A DNA stretch of 64,000 bases from JBBBNV01 sp037137075 (GTDB lineage Bacteria; Bacillota; Bacilli; Paenibacillales; NBRC-103111), in contig NZ_JBBBNV010000025.1 of assembly GCF_037137075.1 (NCBI RefSeq), positions 8,200-72,199 of the forward strand. Reading direction: 5' to 3'. Below are positions 7,939 through 16,126 of the stretch, in pieces; position 1 is the first letter of the stretch, and the number at the start of each line of letters is the position of its first letter. Position numbers and translations under genes: made by a program. The notes below the pieces were generated by a model. It was not told the DNA's origin. It did not search any database and saw only the letters and a list, made by a program, of their open reading frames with translations.

Positions 7939-8985
7939 TTACGCTTGAGTAACCGGCACACCTTCGCTGCGCATGGCGCTGTTCCAGAGCCGATACCGTT
8001 CCCAGGCCGCTCCGCTTTCCAGCAGATGCTTGCACGTATACAGGCCTTCCTCCACCGAATCTGTACGCTCGGCCAGCCGCAGCCGAACCGCGGCATTGAG
8101 CAGGACCTGATTCACATAAGCAAGATGACCTTGATTTTGCAGAACGTCCTCCGTCACGCGCAGCTGCTCGGCTGGCGTCCACTCCGTTTCCGGCAGCGGC
8201 GTATCCAGACCGTATGCCTCGGGATCGATGACATGCAGACGCGGCTCGCCATCCTCCACCATATACGTGCGGGTCGGGCGCTCAATAAACAGATCCTCCG
8301 AGCCCTCCGAGCCCTGCACGATGAGTGCCTTCCGGTAGTTCAAGTGCATCAGCAGCCGGGACATCCGGTCGAACACCGTATTGTGATATACCCCGTATAC
8401 GATGTACGGGGACTGGGCGTAATCGACCAGCTTTTCCGCCGTATTCAGCACCGTCCGCATCCCCAGCTCCTCCCGAATCGGCCGCAGCGCCTTCAGCGGC
8501 GGGCACCACTGCTCCGCCGGCACAAACAGTACGCCCGTCCGGCTGGCGGCCTGCACGGCTTGCTCACGGCTCATCCCCTCCGCATCGATTCCCGCTTCCC
8601 GCAGCACATCCTGAAGCGTAATTCCCCATTTCGGCGGCAGTGACGCCGTACCATGAAGCGTGACCGGCAAGCCGGCGGCGGCAAGCAGGAACGCGGTCGG
8701 AAACGTAGCATAGAACGTGCTCTTGCGCCCGTCGTACGGACCCGCGCAATCCAGGCCCTCTTGAATCGGCGCGCGGCAAGCCTGTTCACGGCATACGGCA
8801 ACGAAGGCCGCAAGCTCCTCCACGCTCTCCATTTTGATACGCTCCGCCAGAAAAAAAGCCCCGATCTGTGCCGGCGTCGCCTTCTGATTTACAATGAAAT
8901 CCGCCGCAGCCAAAGCTTCCTCGTAGCTCAAATCACGAGCGCCGCGCTTGCCGCGTCCGACTTCCTTTAACAATTCAATCATCAT
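7939..8985 (-). CDS. TrpD2-like glycosyltransferase-family protein (anthranilate phosphoribosyltransferase fold)
   Basis: A 348-residue protein starting MMIELLKEV, with AGGGGG eight bases before the ATG. The N-terminal helical part (LSYEEALAAADFIVNQKATPAQIGAFFLAERIKMESVEELAAFV) is the classical start of the TrpD/DeoA nucleoside phosphorylase-like fold, and LLAAAGLPVTLHG and ALIVQGSEGSEDLF follow its order. The usual TrpD substrate motifs (KHGNR, GTGGD) are changed (DCAGPYDGRKS), so true anthranilate phosphoribosyltransferase activity is unlikely. It resembles the YbiB/TrpD2 group, some members of which bind nucleic acids. Only 13 nt separate it from the upstream ANTAR gene, so the two form an operon diverging from nirB. 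Confidence 0.75.
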   Translation of the reverse strand: MMIELLKEVGRGKRGARDLSYEEALAAADFIVNQKATPAQIGAFFLAERIKMESVEELAAFVAVCREQACRAPIQEGLDCAGPYDGRKSTFYATFPTAFLLAAAGLPVTLHGTASLPPKWGITLQDVLREAGIDAEGMSREQAVQAASRTGVLFVPAEQWCPPLKALRPIREELGMRTVLNTAEKLVDYAQSPYIVYGVYHNTVFDRMSRLLMHLNYRKALIVQGSEGSEDLFIERPTRTYMVEDGEPRLHVIDPEAYGLDTPLPETEWTPAEQLRVTEDVLQNQGHLAYVNQVLLNAAVRLRLAERTDSVEEGLYTCKHLLESGAAWERYRLWNSAMRSEGVPVTQA

Positions 8986-8998
8986 CCGTGAGGCCCCC

Positions 8999-9598
8999 TT
9001 ATTTTTGCTCCTGCAGCAGCTGGTATACCTTAACAATGGATGTCGCCACATCGACCATCCGCTTGCGTTCATTCATCGCCTGCTTGCGCAGCAAATCGTA
9101 GGCTTCCGCTTCGGAAACGTTCTTGATTTTACTCAATATCCCCTTGGCCATATCAATCCACTTGCGCTCTTCCAGCCGGGCCTCAAGCTGCTTGCGCTCA
9201 TTGAGCCATTGCATTCTTTCAAAGCACTGCTTCGCGCCAAAGTGCAGCGCCCAGTGCAGCTGCTGCTCGCTCATCGAAGGGGTCAGCATCCCGTCTACAG
9301 GCAAATCATCCTCGCAAAACGCCGCCGACAGCGACGCGGTCCCGGCACTGCACCACCACAGCATCGGCAGCCGCTTCCACTGCAGCAGCCTGCTTCCCCA
9401 CCCTTTGATGTCACCTAGCGGCAGGTTCAGAATAACCGCATCCGCATATTCCATATGCCGCTTGGCCTGTTCCTCCGTACAACACAGATACATATGATAG
9501 CCGTTAGCCTCCAGAATCACTTCCGGACGCTCCTGCTCTGAATGGGAGCCCGGCGGATGATTCGCCGCCTGCCGTTCGACCACTAACAAAGAACGCAT
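8999..9598 (-). CDS. ANTAR-domain antiterminator (NasT-like) with degenerate receiver
   Basis: A 199-residue protein. The first 120 residues look like a receiver fold without the usual phospho-acceptor context. After a coiled-coil-like linker (LNERKQLEARLEERKWIDMAKGIL) comes an ANTAR domain: AKGIL, EAEAYDLLRKQAMNERKRMVDVA. ANTAR proteins bind paired hexaloop hairpins in leader RNA and prevent termination; NasT and NasR do this for nitrate/nitrite genes. The nirB leader, divergently placed at 9783-9876, carries exactly such a motif. ATG 9598 has AGGAGGGAG upstream. No NasS-type sensor gene is in the window, so how the protein senses nitrate is open. Confidence 0.88.
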   Translation of the reverse strand: MRSLLVVERQAANHPPGSHSEQERPEVILEANGYHMYLCCTEEQAKRHMEYADAVILNLPLGDIKGWGSRLLQWKRLPMLWWCSAGTASLSAAFCEDDLPVDGMLTPSMSEQQLHWALHFGAKQCFERMQWLNERKQLEARLEERKWIDMAKGILSKIKNVSEAEAYDLLRKQAMNERKRMVDVATSIVKVYQLLQEQK

Positions 9599-9654
9599 GT
9601 AAGAGCGCTCCCTCCTATTCAACATTAAGGGTGTAACCTAAATCACAGCTTCTT

Positions 9655-9671
9655 TGTCACTATATATAACA
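9655..9671. promoter_or_regulatory. GlnR/TnrA-type box 1
   Basis: TGTCACTATATATAACA fits the GlnR/TnrA consensus TGTNAN7TNACA at every fixed position. It lies in the divergent region between the ANTAR gene and nirB, about 90-110 nt before the predicted nirB transcription start. It suggests nitrogen-status control. Binding is inferred. Confidence 0.65.
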
Positions 9672-9715
9672 TAAAAATCAATAAGATGTCGATAACCAAG
9701 TTTTATTTATTTGTA

Positions 9716-9732
9716 TGTAAACTATATTGACA
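9716..9732. promoter_or_regulatory. GlnR/TnrA-type box 2, overlapping the nirB -35
   Basis: TGTAAACTATATTGACA again fits TGTNAN7TNACA at every fixed position, and its right end is the TTGACA hexamer of the nirB promoter. Placement over the -35 would suit repression or direct contact with polymerase. Confidence 0.65.
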
Positions 9733-9756
9733 TTAACTTTAAGTTCAGTGTATAGT
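9727..9756 (+). promoter_or_regulatory. Predicted sigma-A promoter of nirB
   Basis: TTGACA, an 18-nt spacer and TATAGT. The start of transcription would fall near 9763, about 20 nt before the first ANTAR hairpin, which makes the whole leader part of the transcript. Confidence 0.6.
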
Positions 9757-9782
9757 TACGATACAAACCTCATATTTTTCAC

Positions 9783-9825
9783 GAATACAACGGTGTATTC
9801 AGTTGAACCGGCAATGAAGCCTGTT
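9783..9825 (+). ncRNA. Two-hexaloop ANTAR-binding motif in the nirB leader
   Basis: Hairpin P1 (9783-9800) is a perfect 6-bp stem GAATAC/GTATTC around the six-base loop AACGGU. Hairpin P2 (9806-9825) is AACCGGC/GCCUGUU with one mismatch around the six-base loop AAUGAA. Both loops have A at position 1 and G at position 4, the rule for ANTAR targets, and the stems are five bases apart. The 3' side of P2 is also needed for the terminator stem, so forming P2 excludes termination. The divergent ANTAR gene is the obvious trans-acting partner. Confidence 0.85.
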
Positions 9826-9876
9826 TCGTTTTCAAGGGGAGCCTACCTGCGCCCCGGGGACGTGACGGGCTTTTTC
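9817..9876 (+). terminator. Leader terminator controlled by the ANTAR motif
   Basis: AAGCCTGT (9817-9824) can pair with ACGGGCTT (9865-9872), with one G-T pair, and TTTTTC follows. Inner GC-rich pairing around GCGCCCCGGGGACG adds stability. It ends about 45 nt before nirB and shares bases with ANTAR hairpin P2, so the two are mutually exclusive. Confidence 0.75.
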
Positions 9877-9919
9877 TTATTTATTCACCTGGGCTTGCAT
9901 TTGAAAGGAGAGAAAACCA

Positions 9920-12361
9920 ATGACTGCTCCGAGAAAATTAATTCTGATTGGTAACGGTATGGCTGGAGTTCGTGCCATAGAGCATCTGCTGAAGCTTGCG
10001 CCGGAGGCGTATGAAATTACGATCTTCGGGGCCGAGCCGCATCCGAACTACAACCGGATTATGTTGTCCTCCGTTCTGGCGGGCGGCGTGGAGATGAAGG
10101 ATATTGTCATCAACGACTTGGCCTGGTACGAGGAAAATAGCATCCGCCTGCATACCGGGCATACCGTGACGCGTATCGATACACAGCTAAAAAAGGTCCT
10201 AACGGATAAAGGGCTGGAGGCAGAGTATGACGAGGTCATTATCGCCACAGGCTCCCACCCGTTCATGCTGCCCATTCCAGGGGCGGATAAAGAAGGCGTT
10301 ATCGCCTTCCGGGACATCAAGGATTGCGAAACGATGATGGACGCGTCCAAAAAATATAAACAGGCCGTTGTCATCGGAGGCGGGCTGCTCGGTCTGGAGG
10401 CCGCTAGAGGACTGCTGCACCTGGGCATGGACGTATCCGTCGTCCATATTCATTCCTATTTAATGGAGCGCCAGCTGGACGAACCGGCAGCCAAGATGCT
10501 GCAGCGCGAGCTGGAGGCTCAGGGCATGAAGTTCCTGCTGCAAAAGCAGACCGCTTCCGTCGCCGGCAAACGCCGGGCGCAGGGGCTTACGTTTGCCGAC
10601 GGCAGCGAGGTGGCGGCTGACCTTGTCGTGATGGCGGTCGGCATCAAGCCGAATGTCGATGTAGCCAAGGCGTCCGGCATTACGGTTAACCGGGGCATCG
10701 TGGTGGACGACTTCATGCAAACGAACGTACCCGGCGTGTACGCAGTCGGGGAATGCGCCGAGCATCGCGGTATTGCCTACGGGCTTGTAGCCCCCCTGTA
10801 CGACCAGGGCGCTGTGCTGGCCAAGCGGCTTGCCGGTGTCGAAACTCCCGGCTATGCAGGATCGGTAACCTCAACCAAGCTGAAGGTATCCGGCGTGGAT
10901 GTATTCTCGGCCGGCAAATTCGATGAAGCTCCGGGAACCCGCGCGCTGAAAATTCAGGACGACCTGGCCGGGACCTATAAGAAGCTCGTTATTCAGGACG
11001 GGAAGCTCGTCGGCGCGGTACTGTTCGGGGATACCTCCGACGGCGCTGAGCTGTTCTCCTCCATCAAAAAGGAGGAAAACATAGCCGGCCGTGAGAAGGA
11101 GCTGCTGCTGGGCATTTCCTCCGACCTGCTCGGATCGTCCGGTTCAGGGGACAGCAAGTATGAGGCCATGGCCGATGATGAGATTGTATGCGGCTGTAAC
11201 GGGGTTTCCAAAAGCACGATCAAGCACGCCATTCAGGAGAAGGGCTGTACCAGCGTAGGGGCAATCAAGTCATGCACCAAGGCGTCCGCTTCCTGCGGCG
11301 GCTGCAAGCCGATTGTGGAAGGCCTCCTAAGAGTGTATGCCGGCGATGCCGTGAGCGAGCCGATCAAAGAAGGCATCTGCGGCTGTACCACACTAAGCCG
11401 TGACGAAATCGTGGAAAAAATGACGCAAATGCGGCTGATGAGCACGAAGGAAGTCATGCACGTGCTGGATTGGCACAATAAAGAGGGCTGCTCCAAATGC
11501 CGTCCGGCCCTGAACTATTACCTCGGCATGCTGTTCCCGGAAGAATACGTGGACGAGAAGGAATCCCGCTTCACCAACGAGCGCTACCACGCCAATATTC
11601 AAAAGGACGGCACCTACTCGGTCGTACCCCGCATCTACGGCGGCGTGACTTCCCCGGCCGACCTGAAAAAAATTGCTGCAGTAGCCGAAAAATACGACGT
11701 GCCGATGGTCAAGTTCACCGGCGGGCAGCGGCTCGATTTGCTGGGCGTGAAGAAAGAGGATTTGCCTAAGATTTGGGAGGAGCTGGATATGCCTTCCGGC
11801 CACGCTTACGGCAAAACACTGCGAACAGTCAAGACCTGCGTCGGCTCCACCTTCTGCCGGTTCGGCACCCAGGATTCGATTGCCATGGGCATCCGGATGG
11901 AAAAAGCGTTTGAGCGAATGACGGCGCCGGCCAAGGTCAAGCTTGCCGTCTCCGGTTGTCCCCGCAACTGTGCGGAAGCCACGATTAAGGATCTCGGCGT
12001 CGTAGCGATTGACGGCGGCTGGGAGCTGTATGTCGGCGGGAACGGCGGGGTCAAGGTCAGAGCCTGCGATCTGCTCTGCACCGTCAAAACCGAAGATGAG
12101 GTTATGGAATGGGGCAGCGCCTACCTGCAATATTACCGGGAGAACGCCCAGTGGAATGAGCGTACCGCGGCATGGCTGGAGCGTGTCGGCCTGGATTCGA
12201 TTAAGAAGGCACTGGAGAAGCAGGAAGATCGCCTCGCTCTTGTGGAGCGCATTGAGAAAACGCTCAGCCTGACGACCGACCCATGGAAAGAAATCGTACA
12301 AAACGATCATCTCCGCAAAAACTTCGAACCGTTATCCGGTGTCCAGCCGGTATCCATCTAA
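9920..12361 (+). CDS. nirB: Assimilatory nitrite reductase [NAD(P)H], large subunit
   Basis: An 813-residue enzyme, the usual family length. Order: an FAD/NAD(P) pyridine nucleotide-disulphide reductase part (LILIGNGMAGVRAIEHL at the start, VVIGGGLLGLEAARGL near 150); BFD-like [2Fe-2S] segments (CGCNGVSKSTI, SCTKASASCGGCKP, about 415-465); then the sirohaem/[4Fe-4S] half (CVGSTFCRFGTQDS near 640 and SGCPRNCAEATIKD near 680 supply the cluster Cys). It reduces nitrite to ammonium with NAD(P)H in the cytoplasm. GAAAGGAGAG precedes the ATG. It heads an operon with nirD, the nitrite channel gene and cobA, and is controlled by the ANTAR leader and probably GlnR. Confidence 0.97.
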   Translation: MTAPRKLILIGNGMAGVRAIEHLLKLAPEAYEITIFGAEPHPNYNRIMLSSVLAGGVEMKDIVINDLAWYEENSIRLHTGHTVTRIDTQLKKVLTDKGLEAEYDEVIIATGSHPFMLPIPGADKEGVIAFRDIKDCETMMDASKKYKQAVVIGGGLLGLEAARGLLHLGMDVSVVHIHSYLMERQLDEPAAKMLQRELEAQGMKFLLQKQTASVAGKRRAQGLTFADGSEVAADLVVMAVGIKPNVDVAKASGITVNRGIVVDDFMQTNVPGVYAVGECAEHRGIAYGLVAPLYDQGAVLAKRLAGVETPGYAGSVTSTKLKVSGVDVFSAGKFDEAPGTRALKIQDDLAGTYKKLVIQDGKLVGAVLFGDTSDGAELFSSIKKEENIAGREKELLLGISSDLLGSSGSGDSKYEAMADDEIVCGCNGVSKSTIKHAIQEKGCTSVGAIKSCTKASASCGGCKPIVEGLLRVYAGDAVSEPIKEGICGCTTLSRDEIVEKMTQMRLMSTKEVMHVLDWHNKEGCSKCRPALNYYLGMLFPEEYVDEKESRFTNERYHANIQKDGTYSVVPRIYGGVTSPADLKKIAAVAEKYDVPMVKFTGGQRLDLLGVKKEDLPKIWEELDMPSGHAYGKTLRTVKTCVGSTFCRFGTQDSIAMGIRMEKAFERMTAPAKVKLAVSGCPRNCAEATIKDLGVVAIDGGWELYVGGNGGVKVRACDLLCTVKTEDEVMEWGSAYLQYYRENAQWNERTAAWLERVGLDSIKKALEKQEDRLALVERIEKTLSLTTDPWKEIVQNDHLRKNFEPLSGVQPVSI

Positions 12362-12373
12362 GGAGGCATCCCT

Positions 12374-12682
12374 ATGGCAAAACTACTGGTAGGACAATTA
12401 TCCGATATCGATATCAAGGGCTCCCGGACGATTCGTCTGGATCATATCGAAATCGCCGTTTTCCGCCTGTCGGACGACAGCGTGCTTGCTGTAGAGAACC
12501 GCTGCCCGCATAAGGGCGGACAGCTGTCGGAGGGGATGGTGTGCGGCTCGGCCGTGCACTGCCCGCTGCATGACTGGAAGGTAGACCTGCGCAGCGGGCG
12601 GGTTCACGAGCCGGACGACGGCTGCGTAACAACCTTTCCAACCGAAATTGATCAAAGCGGGTCCATTTACATCACCATTTAA
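12374..12682 (+). CDS. nirD: Nitrite reductase small subunit (Rieske type)
   Basis: A 102-residue protein with a Rieske [2Fe-2S] pattern: CPHKGG and, 18 residues on, CPLHDW. Small NirD/NasE subunits have this fold and assist the NirB flavoprotein. It starts 12 nt after nirB with TAAGGAGG before its ATG. Both Cys-X-His pairs are intact, so a cluster is probably bound, unlike some NirD proteins that have lost it. Confidence 0.94.
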   Translation: MAKLLVGQLSDIDIKGSRTIRLDHIEIAVFRLSDDSVLAVENRCPHKGGQLSEGMVCGSAVHCPLHDWKVDLRSGRVHEPDDGCVTTFPTEIDQSGSIYITI

Positions 12683-12696
12683 GGAGCGTGAGCACC

Positions 12697-13560
12697 ATGG
12701 CATACATCAAACCTGCAGAAGTGCTCGACTCCATGATCGAAGCCGGGACCGACAAAGGAAAGCTTGGCATTGTTCATCTGATTATTCGCGGTTTTTTGGC
12801 CGGGGCCATCCTGGCGTGCGCAACGACACTGGCGTTCACGGCCGTCTCGCAAACCTCCATCGGTCTTGCGGGCGCCCTTATTTTCCCCGTCGGCTTCGTC
12901 ATTATCGTGCTGCTCGGGCTGGAGCTGGTCACAGGAAGCTTCGCACTGATTCCATTGGCTGTGCTGGAACGAAGGGTTACCGTAGCCCAGATGCTGACCA
13001 ATTATGGCTGGGTCATTATCGGCCATCTGCTCGGATGTACGGTGTACGCCATCCTATACGGCATGACCGTGACCAAGATGGGAACCGATCCGGGCAACCC
13101 GTTGGCGCAAATGCTCATCCAGCTTAGCGAGGCCAAAACCCTCGGCTACAAGCAGCTGGGCGGAGACGGACTTGTACTCGTCATCGTCAAGGCTGTCCTG
13201 TGCAACTGGATGGTAACGCTTGGCGTCGTGATGGCGATGACCTCCAAATCGACCGCAGGCAAAATCATTGCCATGTGGCTGCCCGTTCTCACCTTTTTCG
13301 CCCAGGGCTTCGAGCATGCTGTTGTGAATATGTTCGTCATTCCGGCAGGCATGATGCTCGGCGCCAAGGTGACCCTGTGGGACTGGTGGATCTGGAATCA
13401 GATTCCCGTCCTAATCGGCAACTTCGTCGGCGGATCGCTGTTTACCGGAATGTTGTTTTACTTGTCGCAGCGTAACCGGAAGCGGCCGGAAGCTTCGGAG
13501 CTCCGTTTCAATACACATGAGGCCACAGCCGTATCTGTGGAGAAAAGCGGTCTGTCATGA
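12697..13560 (+). CDS. nirC: Formate/nitrite transporter family channel (NirC-like)
   Basis: A 287-residue integral membrane protein with about six helices and FNT-family features: KLGIVHLIIRGFLAGAILA, FPVGFVIIVLLGLELVTGSF, and GFEHAVVNMFVIPAGM in the second half. Such channels move nitrite or formate across the membrane; between nirD and cobA the substrate is most likely nitrite. The ATG at 12697 has AAGGAG 10 nt upstream; the GTG at 12688 is too close to it. Its stop overlaps the cobA start (ATGA), so the two are translationally coupled. Confidence 0.93.
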   Translation: MAYIKPAEVLDSMIEAGTDKGKLGIVHLIIRGFLAGAILACATTLAFTAVSQTSIGLAGALIFPVGFVIIVLLGLELVTGSFALIPLAVLERRVTVAQMLTNYGWVIIGHLLGCTVYAILYGMTVTKMGTDPGNPLAQMLIQLSEAKTLGYKQLGGDGLVLVIVKAVLCNWMVTLGVVMAMTSKSTAGKIIAMWLPVLTFFAQGFEHAVVNMFVIPAGMMLGAKVTLWDWWIWNQIPVLIGNFVGGSLFTGMLFYLSQRNRKRPEASELRFNTHEATAVSVEKSGLS

Positions 13561-14339
13561 GCGCGCCGGGGACCGTCTACATTGTCGGGGCCGGACCGGG
13601 AGATCCGGAGCTGATTACCGTCAAAGCGATGCGCCGCATTCAGACCGCCGACGTTATCCTTTACGACCGGCTGGCGAGCAAGGAGCTGCTGGAATATGCC
13701 CGGCCGGATGCCGAGCTGGTGTACTGCGGCAAGGCTCCGGGATCTCATGCTATGCCGCAGGAACAGATTAACCGGCTGTTAGTCGACAATGCCCTGAACG
13801 GCAAGCAGGTCGTTCGACTCAAGGGAGGCGACCCGTTCGTCTTCGGCCGCGGGGGCGAAGAGGTGATGGCGCTAGCTGAATACGGGCTTCCTTACGAGAT
13901 GATTCCGGGCATCACCTCGGCTATCGGCGCAGCGGCAGCAGCCGGCATCCCTGTCACCCACCGGGACTACGCTTCCTCCTTCGCCTGTGTAACCGGAAGC
14001 CGCTGCCATGGCGACAAATCGCCGGTCCGTTGGGATTTACTGGCGCACGGAGTGGATACTTTGGCCATCTATATGGGTGTGAGCCAGCTGCCGTACATCC
14101 GGGAAGAGCTGCTGAAGCATGGGAAGCCCCCCTCTACGCCGGTGGCCTTCATCGAGCGGGGGACGACCTCCCGGCAGCGCACCATTACCGGCACCTTGGC
14201 GGATATTCACAAGCTGGCCGAAGCCGTGCAGCTTCGCAATCCGGCGCTCATCATTATCGGGGAGGTCGTGACCGTCCGTGAGCAGCTTCTCCGGGCGGAG
14301 CAGCAGGCGTTATCCCACGCCCAGGCCTTAATCGGATAA
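13557..14339 (+). CDS. cobA: Uroporphyrinogen-III C-methyltransferase (sirohaem pathway)
   Basis: A 260-residue SUMT. Signature motifs are present in order: VYIVGAGPGDPELITVKA, VRLKGGDPFVFGRGGEE, and a PGITSAIGAAAAAGIPVTHR segment. The enzyme transfers two methyl groups from S-adenosylmethionine to uroporphyrinogen III, giving precorrin-2, the precursor of the sirohaem that NirB needs. It is called nasF in Bacillus when located in the nitrite operon. It overlaps the channel gene by 4 nt and is followed by a long hairpin, so it is the last gene of nirBDC-cobA. The later dehydrogenase/ferrochelatase step must be encoded elsewhere. Confidence 0.95.
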   Translation: MSAPGTVYIVGAGPGDPELITVKAMRRIQTADVILYDRLASKELLEYARPDAELVYCGKAPGSHAMPQEQINRLLVDNALNGKQVVRLKGGDPFVFGRGGEEVMALAEYGLPYEMIPGITSAIGAAAAAGIPVTHRDYASSFACVTGSRCHGDKSPVRWDLLAHGVDTLAIYMGVSQLPYIREELLKHGKPPSTPVAFIERGTTSRQRTITGTLADIHKLAEAVQLRNPALIIIGEVVTVREQLLRAEQQALSHAQALIG

Positions 14340-14343
14340 ACAA

Positions 14344-14406
14344 GCAGCAAGAAGAAGCTCCTATCCCATCACGTATTATGATGGAATGGGCGCTTCTTCT
14401 TGCTGT
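14344..14406. terminator. Long hairpin after the nirBDC-cobA operon
   Basis: About 15 bp pair (CAGCAAGAAGAAGC with GCTTCTTCTTGCTG), with a further CCATCA/TGATGG stem inside. The T tract is poor (TGGTTAGATTC, with T-rich sequence only 20 nt later). It lies 5 nt after the cobA stop and probably ends transcription or protects the 3' end. Confidence 0.6.
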
Positions 14407-14490
14407 GGTTAGATTCGCTTTCTCTTTTTTGTCTTCCCCCACCGGAGCAGCGGGGAATTCACTGCCTCATTTACGCCGGTGACCTCCGGC

Positions 14491-15534
14491 TCATGATGAT
14501 TTCTCACCGGAGCCGGCCTTTTCCCGGAATTTCTTGTACAAGGCGCCGATGGTTTCCCCGTTTAATTGGATGTTATGCTCGTAAGCGTACTTGATCGCAT
14601 AGCCAAGCGCCAAGGTCGTTGCCCCGGCGACTCCCGCGCCCGCCACCGAGCCGGCTCCCGGGAACAGCTTGACCACTTGCCGGAAAATGCTTTTTCCGAT
14701 GTTGCCGACAATCGAAGCGATTACCAGCTCCTTAGCCGCTTCCTTCGTAATCGGCTTCTCGTACAGCACCGCCAGCCGCGTGAGCAGGCCGATTTGAATC
14801 GCCGTAATCGGGACAATGTCCGCCCCCGGAATCGGCGCGGCACCGACGGCCCCGGCTGAAGCCGCGGCGCCGACTATCCAGGCGTTGGCTGTCGCTGATT
14901 TTTCCTTTATGCTTTTGGCAAAAAGAATGTCCTTACTCTTTTTTTTCAGAATTTCGAGAATGCTGCTGCGCAGCCTGTCGATGTTCTCCCCTGTCCGGGA
15001 GGAAACGGGAACCACTTCGTAACGATCCCCGGTTTCTTTCTTAATCCGGGCGATCAGCCGGTCGATTTCATCTGCCGCGTCAATTTTGTTCAGCACGATG
15101 AGAATATCCTTGTTCACTCGCTCGACCTTGTCAAAGGATTGCTTCTCCGCCTCGGAGAAAACCGTCCCTGCCGCATTCAGGAAAAACAGAATGATATCCG
15201 CCTGTTTGAAATAGGACAGGGTCACTTCCGAATGTTGTATATTCACATCGTTTAACCCGGGGGTATCCACGAAGTAGATGTTGTCTTTATACTGAACGGG
15301 CTTGATTTCCGTCGTTTCCCCCGGCTCAGCGCCGACTCCCGCCACCTCTTCCCCGACAATACGGTTCATGGTGGAGGATTTGCCGGCATTCACATCGCCG
15401 ATCAGGGCGATCATCAGCTCTTTATCGAGCTGGCGGTTAATCTCGTCCATTTCCCGATCGTAGGCTTCCTCTGCTGCAAGCTTGATCTGCTCTTCCCACA
15501 GCTTCTCGTTATCGTTCACAGCACAATTCCCCAT
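14491..15534 (-). CDS. Dynamin/Era-like GTPase with C-terminal DUF697 membrane region
   Basis: A 347-residue GTPase. G1 is ALIGDVNAGKSST, G3 is DTPGL, G4 is NKID and G5 is SSRTG, so nucleotide binding is intact. The C-terminal half (NAWIVGAAASAGAVGAAPIP, TAIQIGLLTRLAVLYEK, a Gly/Ala-rich helix) is a DUF697-type membrane-associated region found in YcjF-like proteins. Such proteins are probably membrane-linked GTPases of unsettled function. The ATG at 15534 has only a weak ribosome site; a GTG at 15519 with GGGGAA upstream is an alternative start. It stands alone, convergent with the nitrite operon. Confidence 0.8.
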   Translation of the reverse strand: MGNCAVNDNEKLWEEQIKLAAEEAYDREMDEINRQLDKELMIALIGDVNAGKSSTMNRIVGEEVAGVGAEPGETTEIKPVQYKDNIYFVDTPGLNDVNIQHSEVTLSYFKQADIILFFLNAAGTVFSEAEKQSFDKVERVNKDILIVLNKIDAADEIDRLIARIKKETGDRYEVVPVSSRTGENIDRLRSSILEILKKKSKDILFAKSIKEKSATANAWIVGAAASAGAVGAAPIPGADIVPITAIQIGLLTRLAVLYEKPITKEAAKELVIASIVGNIGKSIFRQVVKLFPGAGSVAGAGVAGATTLALGYAIKYAYEHNIQLNGETIGALYKKFREKAGSGEKSS

Positions 15535-15742
15535 TCATCTCATATGTGGTGTCTTTGGAAGTTTTGCCCTCCACTCGATGTTCTAATAGTTCAATAAAAG
15601 CTGTCGAAATTCCTCTTTTTTTGCTCGTCCGATAGCGCGATCTGCAGAACTGTCTGTCGCGGGGAACGGTGTGTCAATATCATAAGTAGATGCTATGTGC
15701 GTTTTCATCCCACAAGACTGATGCAAGAAAGGGCCCGCCTCT

Positions 15743-16126
15743 ATGAATTTTCAGCAGCTCACCGCCATGATTCCGGTCTTCGAGCATGTGCAGTCCAGCT
15801 CCGTCTCTCAAGCCTTGAGCTGCCCCGCCAACAGCTGCATGATGATCGTCGTCCGCCGGGGACACGTAACGATTGTAGCAGGCGGCAGGGAGCCGGTCAT
15901 CGTCACGCAGGGGTTCTCCTGCCATTCCAGGCACAGCCCGATTGAAGTCCAGGTGCCCCGGACCAAAGAGGCCGAGTACGGGGCCGATCTGATGCTGCTG
16001 GGCGATTGCCTTGGCCGCAGCATCATGATTCCCCGGGAGGTGCCCGTCGGGATTATGACCGCTATCATCGGCGCGCCATACTTCGTATATTTGCTAAGAA
16101 AAGAGCGTGTCCGCCGATCGAAATAA
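15743..16126 (+). pseudogene. Chimeric remnant: AraC/Btr-type sensor N-terminus fused to FecCD permease C-terminus
   Basis: A 127-residue open frame made of two unrelated parts. Residues 1-75 look like the cupin-like ligand domain of AraC-type regulators of the Btr family (NSCMMIVVRRGHVTIVAGG, then SRHSPIEVQV). From about residue 79 (GADLMLLGDCLGR, then REVPVGIMTAIIGAPYFVYLL) it is the conserved C-terminal end of a FecCD iron-siderophore permease. Btr genes lie next to siderophore importers in Bacillus, so one deletion in such a cluster would give this in-frame fusion. It is unlikely to be functional: no DNA-binding domain and only the last permease helix remain. A bidirectional terminator follows at 16267. 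Confidence 0.75.
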
